The notes under the pieces: model-generated
Told to the model about the DNA's origin: nothing
Databases searched by the model: none
What the model saw: the letters and a program-made list of their open reading frames with translations, nothing else
Assembly (NCBI GenBank): GCA_944472135.2
Contig: OX235265.1
Coordinates: forward strand, 94,148,984 to 94,212,983
Origin: Trichobilharzia regenti
Lineage: Eukaryota; Platyhelminthes; Trematoda; Strigeidida; Schistosomatidae
Length of the DNA: 64,000 bases
Direction: 5' to 3'
Part shown: one piece after another, positions 21,541 through 33,619 of the stretch
How positions within the stretch are numbered: the first letter of the stretch is position 1
Layout of the letters: every line of letters begins with the position of its first letter
Translations under genes and position numbers: made by a program

Positions 21541-21834
21541 AGCAGAATGTTTTAAGGCGACGGACACACAAAGTACATCATGACTAATTAAATTGCTGAA
21601 ACTGTGATCATCTGTTAAGGATGGAACTTGAAAAAGGTTTTTAAAAACAGTTTTGTCATAATTGACAAATCTAACTTCCTGTGAAATTCATAACTGTCCT
21701 CCATCTTTGGAATGCTATTCTAATCTTATAAAATGGAATAGCGGCTAATATAAAATGGGTTTAAATTACGTCCCTTCGGTTGCTTACATAAATTACTATT
21801 CAAGTTGTATTCAGACTGTATAAAGTAAAACGAT

Positions 21835-22110
21835 TCTTTGGAGGGTTTTATCATGAGCTGATATCGTTAAAAGACCATTGGAAAACCAGCTAGGAGTGCC
21901 TCAGCCTAGTTTGGGACTCCTCAACTGTACCCACATGCCGGTTGGTGTTTGAATTCAGGACCTTCTGATTTCAAGGTGAAGTCGTACTGGACAAGAGTTC
22001 CAGACTAAAACGAATGAGCTGTTCAGTACCCTCAGGTTTTGAAATGGTTCTCTAACTGACATTAGTTCATGATGAAAGCCTCCTACCAATCCAACACAAT
22101 CCCTACAAAA
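21835..22110 (-). mobile_element. SINE-2 relics, degraded
   Basis: The - strand has gggtacagttgaggagtccc and aactaggctgagg (21890-21945), a decayed SINE-2 module, with a second 3' block on the + strand near 22040-22100 (ctaactgacattagttcatg). Possibly another head-to-head pair. Confidence 0.5.
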
Positions 22111-22794
22111 CTGATACGTTAAAATGTATTAATTTTGTTGTTCTTGCTGTCATCTTCAAAACTTAAGAATGCATTAGAACTTGTTTTAAAACCACCGGAA
22201 TTCCTAGTAGGCAAACAAGGTTAAGTAGCTGATCAAATGAAGGTCTTCATTCACCACTAAATTTATGTGACATAAATTAGGGAATTTCTCCAAGTTATCA
22301 GTTCGGAAACATTCAAGAATAAGTCAAATGTCAAGTCTGCTACACAATCCGTACCAATATGGATGAAAACATTGAAGAGAAAATTGTCATTGCTAAAATA
22401 GAGGACGGCTTTTATTTCATTCATTCCCCTAATAAATTTTAAGAAATGAAGAAAAAATATGCTCTCAGAAAAATAAGCTCATTGAAAATTCCAACAGCTC
22501 AGTTTGAATTGAAGTAACCTTTGAAATTATTGTCCAGAAGGGAAATGAAAAATTTTTTGTTGGTGAATGTATATCAGAGATTTTGTTATTCAGCTTGTTG
22601 GGATTTACTGACTGCTTCCTGTTTTCGCCGTTCATAGGGGATTCAAATAAATCACCCGCCTGAACGCTTCCGGTTACTACCATGAATCAAGAAAAAGTAC
22701 CAGTTATCTGCATGTAGACAACCATTGAGAAGTTGGAAGCAGTGGACATCCATTTAACCTAGTTTGAGAGACTTAGGCAGTACTTACATGTTGT

Positions 22795-23105
22795 GAAGAC
22801 AGAAAACAAGGGCAGGCAACACACTGTTTATTGAGAAAATCAATATATCCAAGTTTTTATAGATTGTTATGTACGCTAGTATTCGTTATTGATAACAGAG
22901 AAGAAACGTCTTGAATGGTTTTTTCCTTACTGAAGGTTATTTTGTACTGCTTGTGACCGTTTCTTATAAACTCAAGCCATATATCTCCGGATCGTATGTG
23001 CACAAGTTAAGTCTGCTGTGATCGGTTGGTGATTTCCTCAAGGTTAAGTTTTGTAATTGTTGTTCCTCCTGACCCCGATTCAGGACGTAAACATTAACGT
23101 AAATT
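22795..23105. repeat. Dispersed repeat D, split by an Sm-alpha unit
   Basis: Same family as 7170-7600. The repeat resumes at about 23538-23610 after the Sm-alpha-containing insertion. An imperfect duplication, acgttaaatt versus acgtaaatt, is seen at the two borders. Confidence 0.55.
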
Positions 23106-23106
23106 A

Positions 23107-23537
23107 ATTGGTAGATGGTGACTAGCAGTGGAATCCAGGATGCTCATTTCACCTGTCCTATTTCGAACTCGTCAGCTGGATGTACCTGCATTCCTCAGTG
23201 AGTGGTGACGTTCCCATCGAGGCTCGAACCCAGTGCCGGTAGTTTAAAACGCCAAAGCGTTGCCCAATAGATCACTTGGGCAACGAGAGCCACCTCTTTT
23301 GCAACGGGTCATATTAATTATCAAATTGAATTTTAGATTTTTCCGTCGATTGATTTGACCGAAGTGCCCGGTGTCAGGTTGACATGTGAACTTCTTGTGC
23401 AGATGCTTCAACGATGTCTGGACATGTGATGAGAAGTTAATTAGTGAGTGGCGACTAGCAGTGGAGACGACATGTCAACCTGAAACCAAGGACTTCAGTC
23501 CAATCAATCGACAGGAAAATCTAAAATTGAATTAAAT
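23107..23537 (-). mobile_element. Sm-alpha-type SINE with inverted-repeat flank
   Basis: The - strand has an Sm-alpha unit (tRNA-like head around 23215-23300, hammerhead at 23133-23181, end block caccatctacc). A region follows whose edges, 23330-23375 and 23485-23530, are inverted copies of each other (aatctaaaattgaatt-type arms), as next to the copy at 1770. Confidence 0.65.
23133..23181 (-). ncRNA. Hammerhead ribozyme of Sm-alpha type
   Basis: On the - strand: CTGACGA at 23176-23170, helix II region 23169-23152, GAAA at 23151-23148, short helix III, predicted cleavage 3' of the C at 23140, helix I TCCAG/CTGGA. It has the same U-to-C core change as the copy at 1886. Helix II is longer and less regular. 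Confidence 0.65.
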
Positions 23538-23610
23538 TGACGTAAATTGTTGTCTACAATTTTGGCTAGCGTGCAGCTGTCAGCACAACGTTACCCCAAT
23601 ATGAGTTGAA

Positions 23611-24800
23611 AGTCGAACCTTTAGGTTATAAAGCGAGGTCGTTGGCAATTTAGCCATTGGAACGGTATCCAGTGGCTAAACCTGAAGATCATAGGTTTGA
23701 TTGCTGCTGAATTTGAAACATGAACGAAACAGCCGCCAAGCATTTCTTGGTCTTCAGTACTTCGCTAACTGATTTTAGTTCACTGTCATAATTAAATCCG
23801 ATTGAATCCCTGTTAACCAACGCTTATAAATCTGTTATACTGCTGTAAAATGTACCTTCTTAGTGACCGAATTTTTAGGCTATGCAGCTGTATTTAGGGT
23901 TACGTGATAAAAGCACTGTTAATGGCATTAAAAATTAGCCCAGAAGATAGAAGTATGGTAAGATTTAATTAGCATTATTGTTCAAAGAGGTAGAAATGAG
24001 TTCGATTAAATACAAAATGGGGTCTGTAAAGGGAATGAATCGATACTGAAAGGCGTAAAGTGGGTTAAATGATGTGAAAAAATTGAAATTATGATAATGT
24101 TGACGATAATAATGATGATAAAATGAACTGATAAAGAAGAACAAACTGGACTGAAATTCAAAGCTAACAGGGAGTAATATCAACGTGACCAGAAGAAAGA
24201 AAAGATGTTTCAAAGATAAAAAATTGCTTTTTTAATTCAAAGTCAGAATTTTTACTCATTTATGGGAAGTTCTTCAGCAGTGTCCAGTTGATGGAAATAT
24301 CGTATAAAAATAAAGAATTTGTAAAAACACTCAAAAAGCCTCTTTCCTTTTATCATTCTATTGGATTTAGAGTCGAACGTTTAACTCTCTTCTCTGCAAC
24401 CGTTTCCTGTTGTTCTTACAGTCACCCACAAGCTTTCATTTGCTACTCACAGAATCACTTCCATATCACTCTCAGGCTAGCATCCGACTTGTTGATTTCG
24501 AGTTAGGTTCTACTTGAGTGCCTGTAGCACTATGAAACTCAACGTTCTCCTTAACGTTTGTCCAATCCATTTCTAGCTACTTCTGCATGACTTTTAGTTA
24601 GCCAATTGTTAGAGTTGGTTGTCTTATGTCACGAGGAAAGGTCGATGCTAATGGAAATCATCTCTCGTTCAGAAAGGCTTTCCACGCAAAACCTCCTAAA
24701 CATTTAAAAGAACCTACTTGATATTAACGCTGGAACTTTGCGTCTTATTCTTTGTGCTGAATGCAGTAAAATTGTACACTGACTTCAGTTTAATTCTTGT
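23611..24800. other. No gene seen
   Basis: AT-rich sequence with short ORFs of no recognisable family. A tRNA-like or SINE remnant may exist near 23640-23720 but is too decayed to call. Confidence 0.3.
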
Positions 24801-24802
24801 CA

Positions 24803-25040
24803 GAAAATTTCATCATGAGCTGACATTAGTTAGAGAACCATTCAAAAACCATCTGGAAGTACTTGATAGCTGTTTCGTCCTAGTCTGTAACTCTGGGTTT
24901 GAATCTCGGTAGGTGCATACTAATGAAGAGTTCCAAACGACGCTGACGAAACAGCTGTAGAGTATTCTCCAGTTTTCCAATGGTTCTCTAACTGATGTCA
25001 CCTCATGACGAAATCCTCCAACCAATCAAAAATGAAAATC
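24803..25040. mobile_element. SINE-2 head-to-head pair
   Basis: A - strand copy (24803-24905, cagctcatgatgaaat end at left) meets a + strand copy (24905-25040). The + half has gcatactaatgaagagttcc and ctgacgaaacagctgt, then the 3' block ctctaactgatgtcacctca. The junction lies within the tRNA-like heads. Confidence 0.65.
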
Positions 25041-25179
25041 CGTACAGAAACCAATACTTGATAATAAGTGTCTATCTTATCCTAACGATCGTGACTGGCT
25101 TCAACATAGTTATTACCACCGGCGAGCTGCATATGAAGTATTGCTGCCTATTCACGTAACTGGAGGATTCGAACTTTCC

Positions 25180-26330
25180 CTACTGTGACAGGATCTCTCC
25201 TGTGTCCACTGCTAACAGACTGTTTCATGGTTAGCCTTGATATTGGTCAGCTTAAGTCAACTATTGATAATTTTCGATTGTTAGCTAGAAATTTGGGTTA
25301 CATATATGTTATCTTTATTGATAGCTATTATCTAAATCTATTGTTACAGGTATTCAGAAACTGCAATCCAGCATCTTCGTAATATTGAGCCTCCTAGAAG
25401 AGCTGGCGGAACTGTAAGAAGGTCCATCATTATGGGACGGCTAAGTAAAAATTCTCTACAGCTGTGTGCCGATTAATCGTAAAGGAAACCTAGTTAAATA
25501 TCTTGTTACCCGCGTTCGATGTATCTACAGTTCTGATGCTCTGAAATGAGAAAAGTTTTTAAAGGAAATCTTTATGCAAAACGTATATCCACCAAGATTT
25601 CTGGACAAGAATATCAAGTCGAAAAATTCAAAGAAAAGAGACGTTATCCACGTCAGGACAAAAAACTTTATATGAACGTTGACTTCATAGGCGAGCTATT
25701 CAGTCATGTCCTTAAGAGGAGGTTTTCGGTATCTCTCAATGATCTGCAGAAACCCAAATGTCAATATCTCGCACGTGTGAATATCAGTTCACCTGTTTTT
25801 GTAAAGCCAGGTACATTAATCATTGTAGATGTGTCTCGTCTACTAGCGTTCAAGAACATTATCCTGCATGGTTGCAGAAAGGTAATAGCGGCTCGATACT
25901 GAGTGTGATAATCGAACACCTTCTCAACAAACATCCTTTCAAAGAGACCTACACGTTCAAGAATGACCTGTCAAAGGCGACACACTTTTGTCTTGTCTTT
26001 GCATTTCTGGAGTTCCAGTCATTAACAGTTAGGGAAGAAGGGTGCTATGCACACAGAAGAGAATTATTCGACCACTGTTATGGGAACAACCCTGTTTATT
26101 TCTACTTATTTGATTCTTCTTTGTTCCTCTTCCCTTTGAATCTTTGTCCATCCTGATTACAACTCACATCATTACGCAACTCTCATACACATCCTTTCAT
26201 GTAATGACCAATATTAACAACTTTGTTTATGACAACTCATCACTTTCTTACTACTATTCTCCTTCATGAAAAATAAGATTGGACAGTTAGAGAAAGTGAA
26301 CTCGCCGATAAAAGCCTCTTTGTTGAACTA
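25180..26330 (+). pseudogene. PLE relic, RT and GIY-YIG
   Basis: Begins with LLCPLLTDCFMVSLD and STIDNF, matching GPLLADCFMASLE and SPTINDL of the copy at 40407-41536. It then carries the linker and, at 25770-25950 across frames, CEYQFTCFC and EHYPAWLQKG of the endonuclease. The 3' noncoding part runs to about 26330 and matches 6600-7010. Many frame breaks. Confidence 0.65.
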
Positions 26331-26814
26331 TTTGTCTTTTTTTTATCAATATTAGGATGAGAATTGTTTTATGCATATAATTGTCGATTTTCACACATTC
26401 TCATGATCCAGTGAAGAAAGCTGATCTGTTAGAAAAATGTTGACCTTTCAGTGTCACTATTACTAAATCTAATTATGAATTCATTTCATGGTAGGTTTTA
26501 ACATTTACTGTCTTGAAATAAAATAAAATAAAAGATTACAAGCCAATATATTTCACAACAAAAGTGAAGCATTAAAGTTCTTTCTGTGCTTCAAGAGATG
26601 AAAAAAAACTAATTAAATTAAAACAATTCATGATTGAATTACCATACTACGAGAATTAATGGAAAAAGTAGAATGTAGATTCCGAGAGATAAGAGTTTTC
26701 GAAATGTTTATTATCATGCGATATATTGGACTATATTAAACTGTCTATGATGCATAAATCTTAGTGTAATTTAAGTGTTTTTCTTCCTACTCCCTTGTAT
26801 TCTAAGTGAAAAGT
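26331..26814. other. No gene seen
   Basis: Very AT-rich, with no coding pattern and no matched repeat. Confidence 0.35.
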
Positions 26815-27010
26815 ATGGCACACAGAATCGTTGGCATTAGACGGTTGGAGGCAATCGGTAGGAAGCCTTGCTTGACCTAGGTTTCGTGGTTTTAAGCACT
26901 GGTCAGCAAGGCATATCTCCAACCTTAGAGATTCAAACCAGTGTCGCTGTGTGATGCATTCAGAAACGTTACCATTGAGCTAGTTGGGCTCGTGATTAAG
27001 CTACTGTAGG
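26815..27010 (-). mobile_element. SINE-C copy (another tRNA-headed repeat)
   Basis: On the - strand: a tRNA-like head (agcccaactagctcaatgg, B box near 26935) then aaacctaggtcaagcaagg and gattgcctccaaccgtcta. Matches 59885-60070 (+) and, for the head, 49085-49240 (-). Confidence 0.6.
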
Positions 27011-27785
27011 ACCGTATTAGATATTTTGACTGAACACTGGCTCAAACTCAGTAACTCTGATGTTACCCTGGCGAAATGTGGTTAATAATCTCACAGCCAG
27101 TTGTTTCTCTCTTCTGGTCCTACTGCTCATCAGCAAGAAAGGTGAATGTTAGACCTGAAGTTTAACCAGGACCAGCAAGATCGTTAAGCCACTAACTTCC
27201 AATGCTCAGCTTTTTCACAATGAGGGCTAATCTCTTAAGTGGAACACGGTATTACTGAAAGTAATGTCTAGGGCTCTGTTGTAGATACTAATAGAATAAC
27301 AAAAAATGCATGCAATTTAGTTTCATAAGCTAGCTAAAAGAAGCTTCATGATTTATACTTAATAGGTAATATACTTACAAGGTGTGTCTCGTATACATTT
27401 TAGAAGGTTCAGCGAGAGAATGCTGGCTAGCTGCTCATGTGGTTCCGGTTTCTATTTCAGCCAACGTATTCCAAATAGTTTATTAAACATTTATTAATAA
27501 AGCTTCGTTTCAGCGGGAGACTGGTAGACTGGTAATGTAGATCGGATGGTTGAATAGTCTTCACAGAGATTCAGTAGTATGAATCGAAAACCACGTAGTT
27601 GCACTAAAACAATGTAATGCTCTCTGTGCCACCATAAAAGGTCAGCGAACTCTCCTGAGGCACCTAAAATTCGTGAAATCCTGAACGAAAATGGGAGATA
27701 AATTTGGTCATGTCAGAATAAAACATTAGGCTTGTGGACTTAATTTTGCTATCCGAAAGTTTTCTTATATGCTTTGAAATCTCTC
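27011..27785. other. No gene seen; possible decayed tRNA-like head
   Basis: Bases 27415-27470 resemble a SINE-A head (agaatgctggctagctgctc) without body or tail. Nothing else recognised. Confidence 0.3.
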
Positions 27786-27794
27786 TAGCGATTC

Positions 27795-27905
27795 GACTGA
27801 TTCACTGGGGGAAGAGTCGCTAGCCCGACGCTCAATCTTCCCGCTTTTTTCAGGCTTACGACTGGCTACTAAACTGGTGAGTTAGCGAAGTAGATGAGTA
27901 AGTAT
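27795..27905 (-). repeat. RTE 5' leader fragment
   Basis: The - strand has cgctaactcaccag, gccagtcgtaag and cgggctagcgactc in the same order as the leader of the internally deleted RTE at 6100-6190. Confidence 0.45.
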
Positions 27906-28109
27906 GCAGCATTATGAACAAAGGGACATGATTCGGATAATAAACATTAATGTCAAGTTAGTGCTTCCGATTGGTTGAGAGACTGAAGACATACATCAAC
28001 AGAAGCACTTGCAACGGCCTGTTGTACATTTTCATCAACATTTGTTTTATCTCCAAAATGATGATCAGGTGGTCAGCCTGGAAAGACTACAAGGAACTTT
28101 AGCAGTGGA

Positions 28110-28382
28110 ACAGATCATTCAAGAAGCTTTCGTCCAACACATATACAGACAGAAAAGGAGATGGATTGGACATATGCTGTGGAGACTATGGAGTGACATC
28201 GTAGCAAACTGAGTGCTGATTTAAAGACCGAATGGATGAGACCATGCGAGTAGCAAAAAGGAGGCGTATGAGCGAATGTGTTGCCATCTAAAGAAAATTG
28301 CTGAAGACAGAGTGAAATCAAGATGCGCCACTGAAGTCTTAAATTACACTCCGTACCCAAAGAAGTAACAATAATAATAATA
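28110..28382 (+). mobile_element. RTE 3' end, 5'-truncated relic
   Basis: Encodes RQKRRWIGHMLWR near 28145, equivalent to the [10 protein letters not shown] of the intact copy. A decayed C terminus and an (AAT)n tail follow at about 28368-28382. Confidence 0.7.
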
Positions 28383-28429
28383 AGGATTTTTCAAGTAGTG
28401 GTTTTCGTAGGTATTTTCCTTAACTGGTT

Positions 28430-29048
28430 CGAGAATTTCATCATGAGCTGACATCAGTTAGAGAACCATTGAAAAATCTGAGAGTAGTCAACAGCTGTTT
28501 CGTCAGCCTAGTTCGGGACTATTCATCTATACGCACTCACCACAGGGGGTTCGAACAGAGGACCTTCTGGTTACAAGTCTAACTAGCTCGTAGATCATCA
28601 AGCCACTGGGACCCACCCGATCCAATCGCCAGTCCATGAATTCTAACTTCTACCAATTCATGACATAGCACTACCACTTCGCAATGTCTTCTTCAATGAG
28701 TTGCCGCCTTAAGCAGTGACCTGAGGTTCTAGTGGGAAGCTGTGACCAGTAGGATACAGCAGGTTGAAGGTGAGGCGGTAACTCATCGAAGAAGACATTT
28801 CTAAATGGTTACGCTATGTCGTGAACTGGCAGAAGTAAGAATTCATGGACTGGTCATTGGGTCGGGTTCCAGTGGCCTTATGTTCTACGAACTAGCTCTT
28901 CTTGTAACTGAAAAGTCCTCGGTTTGAACACTGGTTGTGGGTGCGTACTGATGAAGAGCCCCAAACTAGACTGATGACACAGCTGTTGTGAACTCCCAGG
29001 TTTTTCGGTGGTTCTCTAACTGATGACAGTTCATGATAAAATCCTTAA
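28430..29048. mobile_element. SINE-2 head-to-head pair, long form
   Basis: A - strand copy (about 28430-28740) and a + strand copy (about 28740-29048) meet near their 5' parts. Both include a leader (ttggcagaagt-type, then aattcatggactgg), tRNA-like head, the hammerhead-like module and the block catgatgaaat. The + module at 28935-28995 has lost GAAA. Confidence 0.7.
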
Positions 29049-29049
29049 A

Positions 29050-30085
29050 CCAATAATAATGATAACCATAATCATAACTAACTGTAACATTACGGAAAAC
29101 TTTAAAAGCATCCAGAGATTCTTTTGTCGTTTCAATTTCATATCTGAATAATGAAAGGGGTTCAAAATATATTGAGTGTTTATATTATTCACTTTGCAAT
29201 TCTACCGCCTCTGAATATATTCATACAGATTCTAGACACTGTTTTACTTGCTGGTTCCATTCTATAGCAATATATTCTATTCAGTGGTCTCTAGAGTATC
29301 CTAATTTTTATTATATAAATTAGTTACAATTCTTGTTTCATCCATTCCTCATACAATCTTATTACCCAAGTTATGACTTTGCCCTAAAAAGAGTTTTCCT
29401 TAACTCTATCTTGAGTTCATCTACGATTATATCTTTCTTTTGGTTAAACTGAGCTCAGTGTACACATATACATTTACATTTGAAGTGAAGATTCTGAGAA
29501 CATTTTCACTGAAGCAGAACGTTTGTCAGGTGTTCTACATACAATTTGTTACATTTACTCATCACTAGATAAAATCTAGAAGAAACCTTATAAAAGGTGT
29601 AGAACCAAATTCTGACAGCAGTAAAGATGGTTATCTAGTAGAAATGCTCACTGACCTTACTTAATATTTATTCTCCTAACACATTTTAAACCTTCATTTT
29701 TGTGTATCACCTCAGGTTAGTCTCTTGTGACCTTCAATGGTATAATGATTTTGTCAGGCAGAGGTCAAAATGAGTTGGTTTATATTATTTTTCTTATTGT
29801 TAATGTTTTTAAAAATAGATAAAATAAGATCTGACTGACAGAATTTATCTATGGTGTACATCGTGTGAAAGAAAACGACTGTCAAAATCGAATATTCTTA
29901 TGACAAAAAATGGGAAAATATACTTATTGCATTTATTGAATAGACAAACACTTCCCCTCGTAATTCGAATGTCGTGGTTTCAATCCTCGCTTGGGACATA
30001 TGTTCGTATTTCTGTAGATTCTGGAAATAGGATGAAACGCCGTGCAGTAGACTTTGACTTTCCATTTGTGTATTCCACAAAAACT
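29050..30085. other. No gene seen
   Basis: AT-rich, short ORFs only. No repeat recognised. Confidence 0.35.
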
Positions 30086-30087
30086 AA

Positions 30088-30400
30088 CTCTCAGGATTTC
30101 ATTATGAACTGACATCGTTTAGAGGACCATTTCGAAACCTAGGAGTACTCGACAGCTGTTTCGTCAGCATAGTTTAGGACTCGTCAACAGTACGCACTCA
30201 TCACCAGGGTTCGAGCTTAGGACCTACTGGTTACAAGGCTAGCGATCTCGTGGACCATTAGACTACTAGGACCTGATCTAATGGCCAGTCGGTTGATTCT
30301 AACTACTGCCAATATGGCGTGACCGTGTGGCTAGTGTTTGTCTCCACAGTCGACCTGCTCTATCGCTTGGTTACGCCTTCCCACTAGAATTACTGCAAGC
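30088..30400 (-). mobile_element. SINE-2 copy with well preserved module
   Basis: Reading the - strand: leader, tRNA-like head (B box near 30205-30220), hammerhead-like module at 30197-30142, and 3' block with catagtgaaatcc-type sequence near 30095. Confidence 0.7.
30142..30197 (-). ncRNA. Hammerhead-like fold in SINE-2
   Basis: On the - strand: helix I 5' strand GTGCGTACTG (30197-30188), core TTGACGA (30187-30181), helix II region 30180-30163 with GTC/GAC ends, GAAA (30162-30159), short helix III ACAGCTGT, possible cleavage after the C at 30151, then GAGTACTCC. Helix I has five pairs after one mismatch at the core. The core departs from CTGATGA at two positions, so this copy is probably inactive. 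Confidence 0.5.
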
Positions 30401-30604
30401 GAACACTTAAAAAATTGGCTTTTTGGACTCTAAAACACCAATTACTACAAGGAAAATAATTTGAAGTTATCAATTAGATTTTTTGAAAATTCACGCAAGT
30501 AGTATTTATCTAAACTTAAGATTTAAAAGGAATATTCTGCCTTAATGTATTTTACTTTCGTGAGGAGAAAATGTATGGGATAGGTTTACAGTGAGCGAGT
30601 GTAA

Positions 30605-30655
30605 CAGCTTGGAAAACCCTTGAATTTCGTCCTGTTCGGGACTCGTCAATTGTTA
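30605..30655 (-). ncRNA. Decayed Sm-alpha hammerhead
   Basis: The - strand has TTGACGA, then GTCCCGAACAGGAC as a clean helix II, then GAAA. Downstream helix III, the cleavage site and helix I are not recognisable. No tRNA-like head was noticed. Confidence 0.45.
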
Positions 30656-30714
30656 AGTGATTTTTTATTATAATGACGTAATTCCACCGTTAAAGATTAT
30701 CATTGTTATATTAT

Positions 30715-31425
30715 TTTCTTTAGTTCCTCGAGGAACATAGGGCTTCATTCACATATCTCGTTGAGTTCTCACCTGGCTTCACGTCTGCCCATGTGCTTTC
30801 ATTTCCTCTTCGTACCATCTCCTCCATGTCACTTCACCGTCACACTAACGACCAGCTAGCTGCTTCCCATTCGGGTTCCACTCGAGTGATAGCCTGTCGT
30901 GTGATGTCTTCTCAGAGTATAGCCAACCCAACTCCATTTATTCCTGCATATTTGCTGCACAATCTCTTCCTGCTGTGTTGGTTCGCTCCCAGAGAACCAT
31001 TTGTGTTGCTGGTCATTTCTGACAGGCTATTTGATATTGAGTGGAAATGAGCGAAGACAACTATTGATGAAGGTGTGTAGTTTGTTGGAAGTACCCTTCG
31101 TGATGCGGCGCAGCGTATGGTTGGTAGCACTGACTTCACATTTCATTTGAAAACCGGATGTAAGTTTTTCATGCTGAGTGCTGTTGGCCTCCACACAGAC
31201 TTGAGAGAGTAATGAAAGCTTGGCTTGCTTTCACCATCCTCACTTTGATCTCCTCATCATTTCGTTGGCCTGTAGTTGAAACGATGCTTCTCAGGTGGGC
31301 AGATAGGTAGGTGAATGGGATTGCTTCTTTCAGATTTCTTCCATTTACGCTGGTTGATTGTTGTCTGTTGTTGTGACTGTTGTCCAGGAATCTTCATCAA
31401 TCTGTTTTCTCTATGTTCACCGTTA
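30715..31425 (-). pseudogene. RTE 3' third, relic
   Basis: The - strand from 31425 encodes the post-RT region with frame breaks. The 3' end has gaagccctatgttcctcgag next to 30730. It aligns in order with 57829-58560 of the young copy. Confidence 0.75.
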
Positions 31426-31634
31426 AAAATAATAGTTTTAATTTTTAATTGAATTTATTCTTTCCCGTATCAATCTAAATTTGACCTTATAACGATTCTT
31501 GCCACTTGCAATAGTGAATCCTCATTATAAATTTAAATACGTCGTTAGGATAACAAGTATCACGATATTTATCTTCTTTCTATCATATTTAAATTCCAAA
31601 TTTTGTATTCGACTGTTGGTTTGCAGGGATTTGA

Positions 31635-31862
31635 TTAATTTCATGATTTCATCAGAAGCTGACATCGGTTAAAGAACCAGTGGAAGACCTGAGAGTACTT
31701 GACAGATGTTTCGAGCTTCCTATAAGTTTGAGGTTCTAGGTTCTGACCCCGTTGGGTGTGTGCTGTTGAAGTGTCCCAAACTAGGCTGACGAAACAGCTG
31801 TTGTTGAGTACTTCCAGGTTTTCCAGTAGTTATCTAGACAATTTCAGCTCATAATAAAACCT
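31635..31862. mobile_element. SINE-2 head-to-head pair, decayed
   Basis: A - strand half (31635-31725) and a + strand half (31725-31862). The + module reads gctgttgaagtgtccc and aactaggctgacgaaacagc, so the GAAA-CAGCTG part is kept. Confidence 0.6.
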
Positions 31863-33105
31863 CACATTTTGGCTAGTAGAATTAATTTATTGCAAGCCAT
31901 TTATTAGTCACATATCTTCCTATGTATTTCTCATAGTATATATTGAACACTGAATTCAGAGTAATCAACCACGGCATTCTATTGATATTTGGCGAATCCA
32001 TTAAATCCTGCTTAACCTATATGAAGCAACCATGTAAGAAGATATAAGAATAAAAGACTACTGGATTATACTAGTAGGCTACATAAATCTTCCAAGTGTT
32101 CTGAAGACTTTGCCTACCGGAGAAAAATGCTTGAGTAGTCGTCTAAATATCATAATGAATTATCAATAAGTTCATAATTAAGGCGCTTGTAAGAACATAA
32201 CGTCTCCATGTGGCAATGTGGTGGTGTGATACAGACAATGGGTTCCAACGGAATATTATTCCCACATTCATTAGTGCATTAGCAAAAAGAATACCGTATA
32301 CAGAATATGTATACTGAAACATTCTATTTCATGTCGTTTAATGTAAACTAAAATCACACGTTCAGTGATTGGTTAAAGCATAATAAACTATACAAATATA
32401 AATAGCGGCTTGACCACTTGAAAATATATCTTGGCTTCCTTGGTTTGCCTTCTTCTGTTACAGCAATGCAAACATAATCACATTCGACGATGTAATAGTA
32501 GTGAGGATCACTGGAAGCTAGGAGTACTGGACAGTCGTCTTATCGTAGTTTGAGGAGGTTCAGCAGTATTCATATTCATAAAATCACAACTTGACATTCA
32601 CAATATAACTTTATCTTAATTTGTAGGCTTCCAGTAGTATTGATTAAAAACAACGTAAAATTTACTTTATGGTCTTGCACATAATAAGTGAACTTTAATT
32701 CTTGAGTTCTAAACTTTGTACTCAAGCTCAATTAACTGGCAACAACTTTAGACCCGATGATCGGTACCCAACATTCGTGTTATTACAGTTGACCTTCTGT
32801 AAAAATTTAATGAATAAGTCAATTTTCAACAGGCACGGTATCGAGTAACAACTGAGCCTTTTAGAAATTCAACACTCATATGAATAGTTCAAGTAAGGTT
32901 CGCATCAGTTAGAAAACTAGTTTGTAATTCTTTAGTGTTACTCATCCATGCCTAGTTTTGTGGATCAAACTCATGAATGTCAGACCAGAAGTCAAACTCA
33001 TTGACCAATCAGTGACTGAATTGGAATCCAGTGATTCTGATGATTAAAGACATATATATGATGGAGATTTGTAGCTAAGGTGTATGATTTTGATGTAGTT
33101 TTGTT
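31863..33105. other. No gene seen
   Basis: AT-rich sequence without coding pattern. No repeat matched within the window. Confidence 0.3.
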
Positions 33106-33109
33106 CTCT

Positions 33110-33600
33110 AAGCTGAATAGTTAATTTGCAAATCTTCCATTGTCCCACTAGGCAACATCTTCAGCGGATATTATTGTTGTGGAATAAAGTGATTATTATT
33201 ATTCCATTCGATGAAGTGAGCTTTAAGTTTTCTTCACGAGTTTATTAGTCACCTCTCCTGGTGACCTGACTGTGAACGTGATTACTTGTTCTTGTGTGTT
33301 TTCATATCCTCTAAGCTACTTGTGCTGGAACTGATTCGTTCCATGACTTTAACTTTCACCCTTTGTGTGTGAGATTTTCTTCAATTTTCTAGGATCTGAT
33401 GTTGCACACGAACCAACAAAATCACTTAACTCAGCTGTGTCAACAAAAAACTCAACAACAAAAGAAGATGAAACCAACATGATAAACGAAATAAATTGCG
33501 AGGACTGCGAAGAACACTACATTCGCCAAAGTGGACGTCCCCTTCGTCTTCGTATCCATCTGTCTGTCTGTCTGTTTTCGACATAGAACTTTGCACACAT
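33110..33600 (+). pseudogene. PLE GIY-YIG fragment and flanking noncoding sequence
   Basis: 33466-33590 encodes NEINCEDCEEHYIRQSGRPL and RLRIH, the start of a GIY-YIG domain (with Arg where Gly is usual). A LINE-like tail, tggaataaagtgattatt (33177-33195), precedes it, and 33210-33300 matches 37540-37640 in inverted orientation. Confidence 0.6.
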
Positions 33601-33619
33601 GTTCACCACCTCAAGTAGC